From contig JAOTVR010000025.1 in the NCBI GenBank assembly GCA_029863305.1, positions 1-41,506 on the forward strand: a stretch of 41,506 nucleotides of DNA, given 5' to 3'. This stretch comes from Gammaproteobacteria bacterium (GTDB taxonomy: Bacteria > Pseudomonadota > Gammaproteobacteria > Steroidobacterales > Woeseiaceae). This document shows positions 16,806 to 25,374 of this stretch, in pieces. The stretch's first letter is position 1. Each line of letters begins with the position of its first letter. A program made the translations under genes and the position numbers. The notes beneath the pieces were generated by a model. The model did not search any database. It worked only from the letters and a program-made list of their open reading frames with translations, and was not told where the DNA came from.

Positions 16806-17533
16806 AATCGTTGTTGTTGCTCGTCACGCTACTGCTGATCGGCGCACCCGCGGGTGCACAGCAAGAAGTGCTTGCGCTGGCTGTAGACGGAGCGGAGCAA
16901 CAGAACTGGTCACTCAGCATTCAAATGCTGGTGTTGATGACCTTATTGACCTTGCTGCCCGCGGCGCTTCTGTCAACCAGTGCATTCGTCCGAATAATCA
17001 TTGTGCTGTCGATTCTTCGGCAGGCCCTGGGTACGGCGCAGACCCCACCGAATCAGGTCTTGCTTGGCGTGGCACTGTTCCTGACGTTTTTTGTCATGGC
17101 TCCGGTCATTGGTGACATTCAGGAAAACGCGGCAAAGCCTTATATCGAAGGAGAAATGTCCGCCGAGTTGGCACTGGAGACGGGTATCCGGCCGTTGCGT
17201 GAGTTCATGTTGAATCAAACGCGTGACAGCGATCTGGAACTGTTCGCGAATATCGCCGGCCGGGATGACATCACCTCGGCCGAGCAGGCGCCAATGTCTC
17301 TCATCGTGCCGAGTTTCATGGTGAGCGAACTCAAGACAGCATTTCAGATTGGCTTCCTCGTTTTCATTCCGTTCCTCGTGATTGACCTTGTCGTGTCAAG
17401 CGTATTGATGTCGATGGGCATGATGATGCTTTCGCCAATGCTCATATCCCTGCCATTCAAGATCATGTTGTTTGTCATGGTCGACGGCTGGGCCCTGGTG
17501 CTCGGAACGCTGGCCTCGAGTTTCTATACATAA
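16802..17533 (+). CDS. fliP: Flagellar export gate protein FliP
   Basis: Core of the export gate, five copies with FliQ and FliR. The 243 residues begin with a cleavable signal peptide, unusual among gate proteins but typical of FliP (MKSLLLLVTLLLIGAPAGA). Then come QMLVLMTLLTLLPAALLS, IIIVLSILRQALGTAQTPPN, the periplasmic TRDSDLELFANIAGR stretch, and the C-terminal paired helices (DLVVSSVLMSMGMMMLSP, LISLPFKIMLFVMVDGW). All segments and the length match the family. Confidence 0.97.
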   Translation: MKSLLLLVTLLLIGAPAGAQQEVLALAVDGAEQQNWSLSIQMLVLMTLLTLLPAALLSTSAFVRIIIVLSILRQALGTAQTPPNQVLLGVALFLTFFVMAPVIGDIQENAAKPYIEGEMSAELALETGIRPLREFMLNQTRDSDLELFANIAGRDDITSAEQAPMSLIVPSFMVSELKTAFQIGFLVFIPFLVIDLVVSSVLMSMGMMMLSPMLISLPFKIMLFVMVDGWALVLGTLASSFYT

Positions 17534-17543
17534 AGGAATTACT

Positions 17544-17813
17544 GTGACACCGGAAACCGTCATCTCGATCGGACAACAGGCGCTTTGGGTAACGATGCTG
17601 ATCGCGTCGCCAATGCTGCTATCTGCACTGGCTGTCGGACTGTTGGTTGGCATGTTTCAGGCGGCCACGCAGATCAACGAAATGACCATGAGTTTCATCC
17701 CCAAGCTGCTCGTGCTGGTTCTGGCGCTCGTCATTGCCGGGCCGTGGATGTTGACCGTGATTATCAACTTTACCAAGCAATTGATGGAGCAAATTCCCTC
17801 CCTGATCTCATGA
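17544..17813 (+). CDS. fliQ: Flagellar export gate protein FliQ
   Basis: Small gate subunit packed outside the FliP-FliR ring. It has 89 residues, the standard length, with two membrane helices (about 16-36 and 55-75). The start MTPETVISIGQQAL and the GLLVGMFQAATQINEMTMSFIPK segment are diagnostic. It starts at GTG 17544 with AAGGA at 17533-17537. The longer frame upstream lies inside fliP. Confidence 0.96.
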   Translation: MTPETVISIGQQALWVTMLIASPMLLSALAVGLLVGMFQAATQINEMTMSFIPKLLVLVLALVIAGPWMLTVIINFTKQLMEQIPSLIS

Positions 17814-17854
17814 GTTCATGAGAAAGGCAATAGGCATGTTAGCGAGACAAAGCA

Positions 17855-18634
17855 GTGACTATCGACATCGCAATCACACCAATTATCGAGAGATTGGCGA
17901 TCTACATCTGGCCGTTTGTGCGCATCGGGGCATTTCTGATGGTCATGCCGCTGATTGGTGGCAGCTTCGTACCGACCAGGGTTCGACTGCTGCTGGCCGT
18001 GGCGCTGACAGCAGTGTTAGCGCCGGTCATTCCCACTATGCCGAGCCTGGACGTGTTGAGTGCGGCGGGTCTGGTCACGGTAATTCAGGAGGTCGCGATC
18101 GGTGCCGCGATGGGATTCTTAGTGCAGCTTGTCTTCGACGCGATCGCGCTGGGGGGGCAGGTGATCGGCATGAGCATGGGACTTGGCTTCGCCGTATTTC
18201 TGGATCGCGCGCGCGGCGTGAACATCCCGGTACTTGGACAGTTGTTTCTGCTGCTGGGGATGCTGGTGTTCCTCTCCATGGACGGCCACCTGGCACTGAT
18301 TCGTCTGCTCGCAGAGAGTTTTCATGCCTGGCCGATAACGGTTGGTGGTCTGACGCTGCCGGTGCTGTCGGAGTTGCTGGTCTGGACGGGCCAGATGTTC
18401 GTCTACGCGATGAAGATCGCGTTGCCGGCGATAACTGCATTATTGGTCGTGAACCTGTCATTCGGGATCATGAGCAGGGCGGCACCGACCCTGAATCTGT
18501 TCGCAGTGGGCTTTCCGGTTGCGATGTTGTTGGGATTCGCGGTCATTTTTCTGAACATGGGTGTGCTGGTGGAAAACGTCACAGCGTTTCTCGATCGCAC
18601 CTTAGTCCTGATTTCGCAACTGATGCAGTTGTGA
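17855..18634 (+). CDS. fliR: Flagellar export gate protein FliR
   Basis: Single-copy gate subunit that closes the FliP ring and contacts FlhB. The 259 residues are strongly hydrophobic, with about six predicted membrane segments. Landmarks are RIGAFLMVMPLIGGSFVPTR near the start, the EVAIGAAMGFLVQLVFDAI segment, SMGLGFAVFLD, and LNLFAVGFPVAMLLGF. The start is GTG 17855 with only a weak ribosome site (GAGA). The 41-base gap after fliQ is the largest inside this part of the operon. Confidence 0.95.
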   Translation: MTIDIAITPIIERLAIYIWPFVRIGAFLMVMPLIGGSFVPTRVRLLLAVALTAVLAPVIPTMPSLDVLSAAGLVTVIQEVAIGAAMGFLVQLVFDAIALGGQVIGMSMGLGFAVFLDRARGVNIPVLGQLFLLLGMLVFLSMDGHLALIRLLAESFHAWPITVGGLTLPVLSELLVWTGQMFVYAMKIALPAITALLVVNLSFGIMSRAAPTLNLFAVGFPVAMLLGFAVIFLNMGVLVENVTAFLDRTLVLISQLMQL

Positions 18635-18654
18635 CAGCTTGATCGAGCTTCAAT

Positions 18655-19776
18655 ATGGCTGACGAACCGCAACAGGAACGCACCGAACAAGCGACACCAA
18701 AACGTCGCGAGGACGCCCGCAAGAAGGGCGATGTTCCACGTTCACGCGAATTGACCATGACTGGCGTCATGTTGACAGGTGCTGCGTCGATGCTGTTGTT
18801 TTCGGGCCCGTTCAGCCAGCGATTCTTAAGCGCTTTTTCCGCTGGTCTCACCATCGATCGGGCGCAAGCTTACGACACCAGCTATGTGCTGCAGGCATTC
18901 TCGTCGGTCGCCGGGGAAGTGTTCATCGGCCTCATGCCGTTTGGATTGCTCTTGCTCGCCGCCGTATTTCTCAGCGCCGCCATGATAGGCGGCTGGTCGT
19001 TCAGTCTCCAGGCCATGAGCTTCAAGGTCGAACGGCTGAGCCCTGTCAAAGGCATGAAACGCATATTCAGTGCCAACAGCCTTAACGAGCTGATAAAGGC
19101 GATCGCCAAGTTTTCGCTTGTCGCCGTCATCGCTGTTTCCTGGCTCTGGTGGTCAGTTGACGAACTGCTCGGGCTCGGTCGCCAGCCGGTTCACGCGGCC
19201 ATTGGCCGGGCGATAGGGATTTGCGGTGTTTCGTTGCTGGTCGTGAGCTGCGGTCTGATCGTGATTGCCGCCGTCGATGTTCCGTTTCAGCTCTGGCAAT
19301 ACCAGAAAAAACTGCGCATGACGCGCCAGCAGGTTCGCGACGAACTCAAGGAAACTGAAGGACGGCCCGAGGTCAAGTCACGCATCAGGGCACTGCAGCA
19401 GCAAATTGCGACTCGTCGCATGATGGAGGAGGTGCCGAACGCCGATGTCGTTATCACCAACCCAACGCACTTCGCTGTTGCGCTCAAATACGACGACGCC
19501 AGGATGGGCGCGCCGCAGGTTGTTGCGAAAGGCAAAGACCTGATTGCAGCGCGAATCAGGGAAATTGCGGCCGACCACAAAGTGCCGCTGTTCTCGGCAC
19601 CACCGCTCGCTCGCGCACTGTTCCGCAGCACGGAGATTGGCGACGAGGTTCCTGCGGCTCTGTATACGGCCGTTGCCCAGGTGCTTGCCTACATATATCA
19701 GCTCAATGAAACACTGCGACCGGGAGAGCAGAGAATGCAGCCGCCGGTCCCCGAAATTGACGAAGACGAGTTCTGA
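18655..19776 (+). CDS. flhB: Flagellar export apparatus switch protein FlhB
   Basis: Switches export from hook to filament substrates after autocleavage. It has 373 residues. The N terminus EQATPKRREDARKKGDVPRS is the family hallmark. Four membrane segments lie between about 40 and 215. The autocleavage motif Asn269-Pro270-Thr271-His272 (VITNPTHFAVAL) is intact, so FliK-dependent switching should work. The C-terminal tail after residue 350 is short. The ribosome site is weak (GAGC), and the gene follows fliR by 20 bases. Confidence 0.97.
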   Translation: MADEPQQERTEQATPKRREDARKKGDVPRSRELTMTGVMLTGAASMLLFSGPFSQRFLSAFSAGLTIDRAQAYDTSYVLQAFSSVAGEVFIGLMPFGLLLLAAVFLSAAMIGGWSFSLQAMSFKVERLSPVKGMKRIFSANSLNELIKAIAKFSLVAVIAVSWLWWSVDELLGLGRQPVHAAIGRAIGICGVSLLVVSCGLIVIAAVDVPFQLWQYQKKLRMTRQQVRDELKETEGRPEVKSRIRALQQQIATRRMMEEVPNADVVITNPTHFAVALKYDDARMGAPQVVAKGKDLIAARIREIAADHKVPLFSAPPLARALFRSTEIGDEVPAALYTAVAQVLAYIYQLNETLRPGEQRMQPPVPEIDEDEF

Positions 19777-19798
19777 CTGAAGGGATGGAATCAGATTA

Positions 19799-21856
19799 AT
19801 GGCTGACAGCAACAAAAACGAATACGTCGCCGACATCCTGCGCGGCCTGGGACTGCCCATACTGGTGCTTGCGATGCTGGCGATGATGCTGGTGCCTTTG
19901 CCACCGCTGGCGCTGGACATATTGTTTACTTTCAACATTGCGTTGTCGGTTGCAATTCTCCTGACGACGATCTACGTAGGCCGACCACTCGAGTTTGCGG
20001 TATTTCCGACGGTCCTTCTGGTTGTTACCTTGCTGCGGCTCGCGCTCAACATTGCATCGACGCGTGTCGTTCTGCTCAACGGACACACCGGCACATCTGC
20101 CGCAGGTAAAGTCATTGAGGCATTTGGTGACTTTGTTGTGGGTGGTAGCTACGCGGTTGGTCTCGTCATCTTCGCAATCCTCGTGATCATCAACTTTGTC
20201 GTTGTCACGAAGGGTGCCGGCAGAGTGTCAGAGGTATCGGCACGCTTCACCCTGGACGCCATGCCGGGTAAGCAAATGGCCATCGACGCGGATCTCAACG
20301 CCGGCGTAATCGACCAGGATGTTGCACGCAAGCGGCGTGCCGAGATCGGCGAGGAGGCTGACTTTTATGGCTCCATGGATGGTGCCAGCAAGTTCGTGCG
20401 CGGTGACGCGATCGCGGGCATTCTGATTCTCTTCATCAATATTATCGGCGGACTGATCATTGGCACCACGCAGCACGACATGACGATGTCGGCTGCGGGA
20501 CACAACTACACATTACTCACGATTGGTGACGGCCTTGTTGCCCAGGTTCCGTCGCTGCTATTGTCGACTGCCGTCGCGATCATCGTGACGCGTGTGACGC
20601 GCTCGCAGGACATGGGCAAGCAGGTGCTCAGCCAGCTGTTCAGCGACCATCGCACGCTCGTCGTCACCGCTGCGATCATCGGTGCACTCGGCCTGGTCCC
20701 GGGCATGCCGAATTTCGCGTTCCTGACCCTGGCGCTGCTTTGCGGATTCGCCGCCTATCGGATGGCGCGGCGATCGAAGCAGGCGCCGCCAACGGTCCAG
20801 GATGCGGTCGAGCCGGAGACCGCGCTGCCCGAGCTGTCCTGGCAGGACGTCGATCCGGTGGACCTGGTGGGTCTTGAGGTCGGGTATCGGCTCATTCCGC
20901 TCGTTGATCGACAGCGAAATGGCGCGCTGGTTGCGCGCATCAAAGGCGTGCGTAAGAAGCTAACGGAGGAATTGGGCTTTCTTATATCGCCGGTGCATAT
21001 CCGCGATAACCTGGACCTTGCGCCCAATGCTTATCGAATTTCACTGGCCGGTGTATCAATCGGTGAGAGTGAGATTCAGGTCGACAAGGATCTTGCGATC
21101 AACCCGGGTCAGGTGTTCGGTAAGATCGACGGCACGCCGACCGAGGATCCGGCTTTCGGGCTGGAAGCATACTGGATCGATTCGGCGCAGCGCGAAGAAG
21201 CGCAAATGCTCGGCTACACCGTCGTCGATCCTGCGACCGTCGTGGCAACCCATCTTAGTCAGCTATTGCAGTCCAATGCCCACGAATTGCTCGGCCACGA
21301 GGAGTGCCAGCAGCTGATGGATCGACTGGCAAATGTTTCGCCAAAGCTGGTCGAAGAGCTGACGCCAAAACTGTTACCCATGAGCGTTATTACTCGCGTG
21401 CTGCAAAACCTGCTCGAAGAGCACATTTCGATCCGCAACATTCGCAAGATCGCCGAAACTTTGGCGGAGCACGGCACCAGAAGTCAGGATCCCGACGCTT
21501 TATCGGCCGTAGTGCGCGTTGCGCTCGGACGCTCGATCGTCCAATCGGTAGCGGGGACGCGGGCTGAGCTGCCGGTTTTGACTCTCGAACCCGAGTTGGA
21601 ACGAATCTTGAATGAATCTGCTCAGGAAGGCGGCAATGTGGGACTGGAGCCGGCAATGGTCGAAAGATTGCATCGGACGCTGAGTGAAAAGGCACAGAGC
21701 CAGGAAATCGCAGGTGAGCCTGCGGTCCTGCTCGTCGCGCCACAGGTCAGGCCGTGGATGTCACGGATGATGCGCAACATTCGCAATCTTACCGTGCTGG
21801 CTTACAACGAAGTGCCCGACGACAAGCGCATCCAGATGGTTGCGGCGGTTAGCTAG
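19799..21856 (+). CDS. flhA: Flagellar export gate protein FlhA
   Basis: Nonameric gate whose cytoplasmic ring docks chaperone-substrate complexes. The 685 residues are of normal length. The N-terminal half has about eight membrane segments. The conserved FHIPEP-type region runs through LLRLALNIASTRVVLLNG, GFVVVT-like VVVTKGAGRVSEVSARFTLD and PGKQMAIDADLNAG. The C-terminal cytoplasmic domain from about residue 340 carries LGFLISPVHIRDNLDL, DPATVVATHLSQLL and the LAYNEVPDD ending. Its start is 22 bases after flhB. Confidence 0.97.
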   Translation: MADSNKNEYVADILRGLGLPILVLAMLAMMLVPLPPLALDILFTFNIALSVAILLTTIYVGRPLEFAVFPTVLLVVTLLRLALNIASTRVVLLNGHTGTSAAGKVIEAFGDFVVGGSYAVGLVIFAILVIINFVVVTKGAGRVSEVSARFTLDAMPGKQMAIDADLNAGVIDQDVARKRRAEIGEEADFYGSMDGASKFVRGDAIAGILILFINIIGGLIIGTTQHDMTMSAAGHNYTLLTIGDGLVAQVPSLLLSTAVAIIVTRVTRSQDMGKQVLSQLFSDHRTLVVTAAIIGALGLVPGMPNFAFLTLALLCGFAAYRMARRSKQAPPTVQDAVEPETALPELSWQDVDPVDLVGLEVGYRLIPLVDRQRNGALVARIKGVRKKLTEELGFLISPVHIRDNLDLAPNAYRISLAGVSIGESEIQVDKDLAINPGQVFGKIDGTPTEDPAFGLEAYWIDSAQREEAQMLGYTVVDPATVVATHLSQLLQSNAHELLGHEECQQLMDRLANVSPKLVEELTPKLLPMSVITRVLQNLLEEHISIRNIRKIAETLAEHGTRSQDPDALSAVVRVALGRSIVQSVAGTRAELPVLTLEPELERILNESAQEGGNVGLEPAMVERLHRTLSEKAQSQEIAGEPAVLLVAPQVRPWMSRMMRNIRNLTVLAYNEVPDDKRIQMVAAVS

Positions 21857-21893
21857 GAAAATGAACGAGAGCGAGCGTCAATAAGGAAAGGCT

Positions 21894-23144
21894 GTGAAAA
21901 TTAAACGATATTTGGACAAAGACATGCGGCACGTCCTGCGCCGGGTTCGCGAGGATCAGGGGCCGGATGCCGTCATCCTGTCGAATCGCAGGGTTGAAGA
22001 TGGCATCGAAGTCATTGCCGCAATCGACTATGACGAGGCCCTGGTCCGACACGCGCTGGGCGTGAGTGCCGAGACAGAGCAGCAGATCAGCAGCGATGCC
22101 CTGGCTGAATTTGCCGAAGACGATGTAACCGTCGCCGAGCAACTGCCGCAGCCGCGACCCGAAATCATCTCGACGGAGCTTGTGCAGGATACGAGCCATG
22201 ACAGTCTCACCCTGCGCGACATGCAGAATGAAATGTCGTCAATGCGCAGCCTTCTCGAAACTCAATTGTCGGGACTCGTCTGGAAAGATACATCACGGCG
22301 CTCACCGGCACGCGCGCAGGTTCTCAGGAACCTCGCGCGCATCGGCCTGGCGCCCGACATTGCGAATATCATCGTCGACAGGCTCGAGCCGATTGACAAT
22401 ATTCGAAGCCTGTGGCAAGCGCCGCTGGCGGCATTGGCGCAGACAATTTCGGTTAGCCAGGATGCGCTGATGCAGGAGGGCGGAGTCTTCGCGCTTGTCG
22501 GTCCGACCGGCGTCGGCAAGACAACAACGATAGCCAAGATCGCGGCGCAGTACGCGATGCATAACTGGTCTGACGATATCGCACTCGTCAGTGCTGACTC
22601 GTATCGAATTGGCGCCCGTGAACACTTGCAGGCGTTTGCCAACATCATCGGTGTGAAGGTCTATTCCGCGAGCAATAACGACGAACTCGGCGAGACTCTC
22701 GATCGGCTCAGGGACAAGAAACTCGTGTTGATCGACACCGAAGGCCGCAGCCCGCGCGATCGTGATCTGGCCACCAGACTCGCCGCCTACGGTCGCAATT
22801 CGGAGCGTGTGAAATTTTATCTGACATTGTCGGCGGCGACGCAGGAAGCGGGTCTCGACGAAGCGGTCCGGGAATTCGACAAGGTTCCTCTCGAGGGCTG
22901 CATTGTCACGAAAATCGACGAAGCCGCACAGCTGGGCTGCATCATCAGCAACCTGATTCGCCATGATCTGCGCGCGGCGTGGTTTTCCGATGGCCAACGT
23001 ATCCCCGAGGATCTGCATTGTGCGGCGCATAAGAAATTGTGGCTGGTCAATCAGGCAGTCGAGTGCATGGAGCGAAGCCAGCCCAGAGTTGATGAGCGGA
23101 TGATGGCTGAGAAATACACCCAGGTGAGCTTTGCCAATGCGTAG
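21894..23144 (+). CDS. flhF: Signal-recognition-particle-type GTPase FlhF
   Basis: Places the flagellum at the cell pole. The 416 residues have an N-terminal basic B domain (MKIKRYLDKDMRHVLRRVRE), an acidic linker, an N domain and the G domain. G1 is GPTGVGKTT (203-211), G3 is LIDTEGRSPRD and G4 is TKIDEA. G3 usually reads DTxGR with Ala or Val at position 3, and here it is Glu. The gene starts with GTG 21894 after AAGGAAAG. Co-location with flhG predicts a single polar flagellum. Confidence 0.96.
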   Translation: MKIKRYLDKDMRHVLRRVREDQGPDAVILSNRRVEDGIEVIAAIDYDEALVRHALGVSAETEQQISSDALAEFAEDDVTVAEQLPQPRPEIISTELVQDTSHDSLTLRDMQNEMSSMRSLLETQLSGLVWKDTSRRSPARAQVLRNLARIGLAPDIANIIVDRLEPIDNIRSLWQAPLAALAQTISVSQDALMQEGGVFALVGPTGVGKTTTIAKIAAQYAMHNWSDDIALVSADSYRIGAREHLQAFANIIGVKVYSASNNDELGETLDRLRDKKLVLIDTEGRSPRDRDLATRLAAYGRNSERVKFYLTLSAATQEAGLDEAVREFDKVPLEGCIVTKIDEAAQLGCIISNLIRHDLRAAWFSDGQRIPEDLHCAAHKKLWLVNQAVECMERSQPRVDERMMAEKYTQVSFANA

Positions 23145-24012
23145 TCAATCACAGGTCGACAACCTGGAGCATTTCATGAATCGCGGACGGGTGGATGTGC
23201 TCGCTGTATGCAGCGGCAAAGGCGGGGTCGGTAAGACCAATGTGGCGGTGAATCTCGCTATCGCAATGGGCGAAATGCAACGCAAGGTCTGTCTGCTTGA
23301 TGCGGATGTGAGCCTCGCCAACGTCGATGTATTGCTGGGACTGCAACCGCGCTTCAATCTGTCGCATGTCGTTCGTGGTGAGGTGGATTTGGCAAGCACG
23401 GTCCTGAGTGGGCCGAACGACGTGCAGATCATTCCGGCATCATCGGGTAATTTTGACCTGACGGATCTTCCGGCCATCTCGCAGGCGGCGATCATTCATG
23501 GTTTTGGTGAACTTTCCGAGCCGCCCGATGTGCTGTTCGTTGATACGGCTGCCGGCATCTCGCCAACCGTTGCCCGATTCGTGCAGGCGGCGCAGCATGC
23601 CGTGGTCGTTGTCTGCGACGAACCCGCTTCACTGACAGATGCGTACGCGCTGATCAAGGTATTCAGCTCACACTACGGAATATCCCGATTTCAAATCGTC
23701 ACGAATCAGAGTGCGACAGCTGCGGCAGGCCGCGCCCTGTTTAGCAAACTCGCACGTGTCACGGACTCGTATCTGGATGTCGTCTTACATCATCTCGGTG
23801 ATGTCCCCCACGACTCCTACCTTGTTAAGGCAGTACAGGAACAACGTGCCGTTGTTGCCGCGTACCCACGAAGCCCGGCTGGCGCCGCGTTCCGGACAAT
23901 CGCCAGGCGTATTGATGGTCTCCCGGCAACCAGAGATTCGAGTGGTGGAATAGAGTTTTTCTTCGAGCGGCTAATGATGGCCAATCAGCAAGGCAGAGGG
24001 ATGGTTGCATGA
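23137..24012 (+). CDS. flhG: MinD-like ATPase FlhG/FleN (flagellar number control)
   Basis: Limits flagellar number, antagonising FlhF and the master regulator FleQ/FlrA. It has 291 residues. The deviant Walker A CSGKGGVGKTN sits at about 25-35, the LLDADVSLANVDVLLGL switch follows, then VDTAAGI and VVCDEPASLTDAYALIKV. The end GGIEFFFERLM matches FleN. The start is ATG 23137 because AGGTGAG lies at 23122-23128; an in-frame TTG at 23131 is too close. It overlaps flhF by 8 bases and fliA by 4. Confidence 0.95.
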   Translation: MRSQSQVDNLEHFMNRGRVDVLAVCSGKGGVGKTNVAVNLAIAMGEMQRKVCLLDADVSLANVDVLLGLQPRFNLSHVVRGEVDLASTVLSGPNDVQIIPASSGNFDLTDLPAISQAAIIHGFGELSEPPDVLFVDTAAGISPTVARFVQAAQHAVVVVCDEPASLTDAYALIKVFSSHYGISRFQIVTNQSATAAAGRALFSKLARVTDSYLDVVLHHLGDVPHDSYLVKAVQEQRAVVAAYPRSPAGAAFRTIARRIDGLPATRDSSGGIEFFFERLMMANQQGRGMVA

Positions 24013-24728
24013 ACACCTACAGCAATGTTGCAGCGAGCAAAAATTACTCGAGCGAAGATCTGGTTACGCAGAATATCGCTCTGGTGAAACGTATCGCACA
24101 GCATATGATCGCGAGGCTGCCGTCGACCGTTGATATCGATGATCTGATGCAGTCCGGCATGGTTGGCTTACTTGAGGCCGCCAACAACTTCGATCCGGCA
24201 CGTGGAGCCAGTTTCGAAACCTATGCCGGTATTCGCATCCGTGGCGCGATGCTCGATGACATTCGCAAGCACGACTGGACACCAAGGTCTGTGCATCACA
24301 AGTATCGCAAGGTGGCAGAGGCAATTAACGCAATTGAGGGCGAGACCGGCAGAGCCGCGAAGTCTTCGGAAATTGCAGCCCGGCTCGAAATATCGGTAGA
24401 CGAGTATCACAAAATTCTTGCCGACAGCTCTAGTAGCAGATTATTCAGTCTCGACGAGACGCTCGACGAACCTACACTGCATCGAACGCCGCCGAAATCC
24501 GATTCGGCAACTCCCGAACAAGAGTTATTCCACGCGCAATTCCGCAGCAGACTGGCGGAGCAAATCAACCAACTACCAGAGCGCGAGCGACTGGTCCTGT
24601 CGCTCTACTATGAGCGCGAATTGAACTTGAAAGAAATTGGTCAGGTGCTCGACGTCACCGAATCCAGAGTTTGTCAGATCCACGGCCAGGCGATGGTTCG
24701 GCTACGCGGCGTCGTGGCGAAATGGTGA
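24009..24728 (+). CDS. fliA: Flagellar sigma factor FliA (sigma-28)
   Basis: Directs RNA polymerase to late flagellar genes once the anti-sigma factor FlgM is exported. The 239 residues contain sigma regions 2 (VKRIAQHMIARLPSTVDIDDLMQSGMVGL, SFETYAGIRIRGAMLDDIR), 3 and 4 (LPERERLVLSLYYERELNLKEIG, VTESRVCQIHGQAM). All parts are present. No flgM is in the window. Four sequences matching the 8-11-8 sigma-28 promoter pattern lie downstream (28571, 29830, 32495, 32534), so the probable targets are nearby. Confidence 0.97.
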   Translation: MNTYSNVAASKNYSSEDLVTQNIALVKRIAQHMIARLPSTVDIDDLMQSGMVGLLEAANNFDPARGASFETYAGIRIRGAMLDDIRKHDWTPRSVHHKYRKVAEAINAIEGETGRAAKSSEIAARLEISVDEYHKILADSSSSRLFSLDETLDEPTLHRTPPKSDSATPEQELFHAQFRSRLAEQINQLPERERLVLSLYYERELNLKEIGQVLDVTESRVCQIHGQAMVRLRGVVAKW

Positions 24729-24742
24729 TGGAGGATTACGCC

Positions 24743-24922
24743 ATGTCAGACTTCCTAAGCGGCATTAAGCACATCGGACCCAGCTATCCCGTGAAGCCGG
24801 TACAGCCGGCGCAAAAAGACCGGGAACCGGGTAATCGGCGGAAGAAACGGCCCAGTCCGGCCAACGATGCTGATAAACGCGATGACGATGACCAGGAACA
24901 ACACATTGATGAGCACGTATGA
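24743..24922 (+). CDS. Small uncharacterised protein in the fliA operon
   Basis: A 59-residue protein I do not recognise. The ATG at 24743 has an excellent GGAGG at 24730-24734 with an 8-base spacer, and the stop overlaps the next gene by four bases (ATGA), so it is very likely translated. The first 25 residues (SDFLSGIKHIGPSYPVKPV) look amphipathic and Pro-containing. The rest is a basic stretch (NRRKKRP) followed by an acidic, His-containing tail (KRDDDDQEQHIDEHV). There is no membrane segment or signal peptide. A cytoplasmic adaptor or regulator of the motility genes is possible, but no function can be assigned. Confidence 0.72.
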   Translation: MSDFLSGIKHIGPSYPVKPVQPAQKDREPGNRRKKRPSPANDADKRDDDDQEQHIDEHV

Positions 24923-25362
24923 TGGAAATGACCACTGCAATGACAACAAATTTGCTGCTGCTATCCAATGCGGCGCTGCTGGCAGCTGCTGCTATCGCAC
25001 TCGTGCGTTTTCGTCACCAGGCACGACGTTTCGAGAAATTTTGGGACAGTCCCACCGGTGTTTCACTGGCTGACGCGCAGTCGCTCAATGCGAAATCGTC
25101 GCATGAACAGTTGCCGGAAAACGTTGACCCGCAACTCGAGAAACGCGTCAGGGAGTTGCAGACCGCGGTTCGCGATCTGGCAAAGAAAGGACAGATGATT
25201 GGTGAGCCCGTCGACAAGAATCGGCCGATCGAGAATGCCGTACGAATGGCCAGACATGGCGCCAGTATCGATGAGTTGATTCGTAGCTGCGGACTCAATA
25301 TTGGTGAGGCGCAACTCATGCGAAAACTGCATGGCAAAACCCAGATCGCGGCTAGAGGATGA
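24919..25362 (+). CDS. DUF2802 membrane protein
   Basis: A 147-residue protein with one N-terminal membrane helix (about 10-29), a coiled-coil linker (residues 65-90, QLEKRVRELQTAVRDLAKKG) and a C-terminal DUF2802-type domain. The domain signature IENAVRMARHGASIDELIRSCGLNIGEAQLMRKLHG resembles a small helix-turn-helix (ASIDEL..CGL..GEA..L). DUF2802 proteins are found beside motility and chemotaxis genes in Gammaproteobacteria, with no agreed function. It overlaps the small gene upstream by four bases. Start codons at 24922, 24928 and 24940 are also in frame. Confidence 0.82.
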   Translation: MMEMTTAMTTNLLLLSNAALLAAAAIALVRFRHQARRFEKFWDSPTGVSLADAQSLNAKSSHEQLPENVDPQLEKRVRELQTAVRDLAKKGQMIGEPVDKNRPIENAVRMARHGASIDELIRSCGLNIGEAQLMRKLHGKTQIAARG

Positions 25363-25374
25363 TGAGAAGAACAT

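Noticed and set aside
17818-18642. 274-codon frame overlapping fliR on the same strand
   Set aside because: It covers almost the same bases as fliR, whose membrane segments and family motifs are clear. The alternative protein is Arg/Gly/His-rich with no motif.
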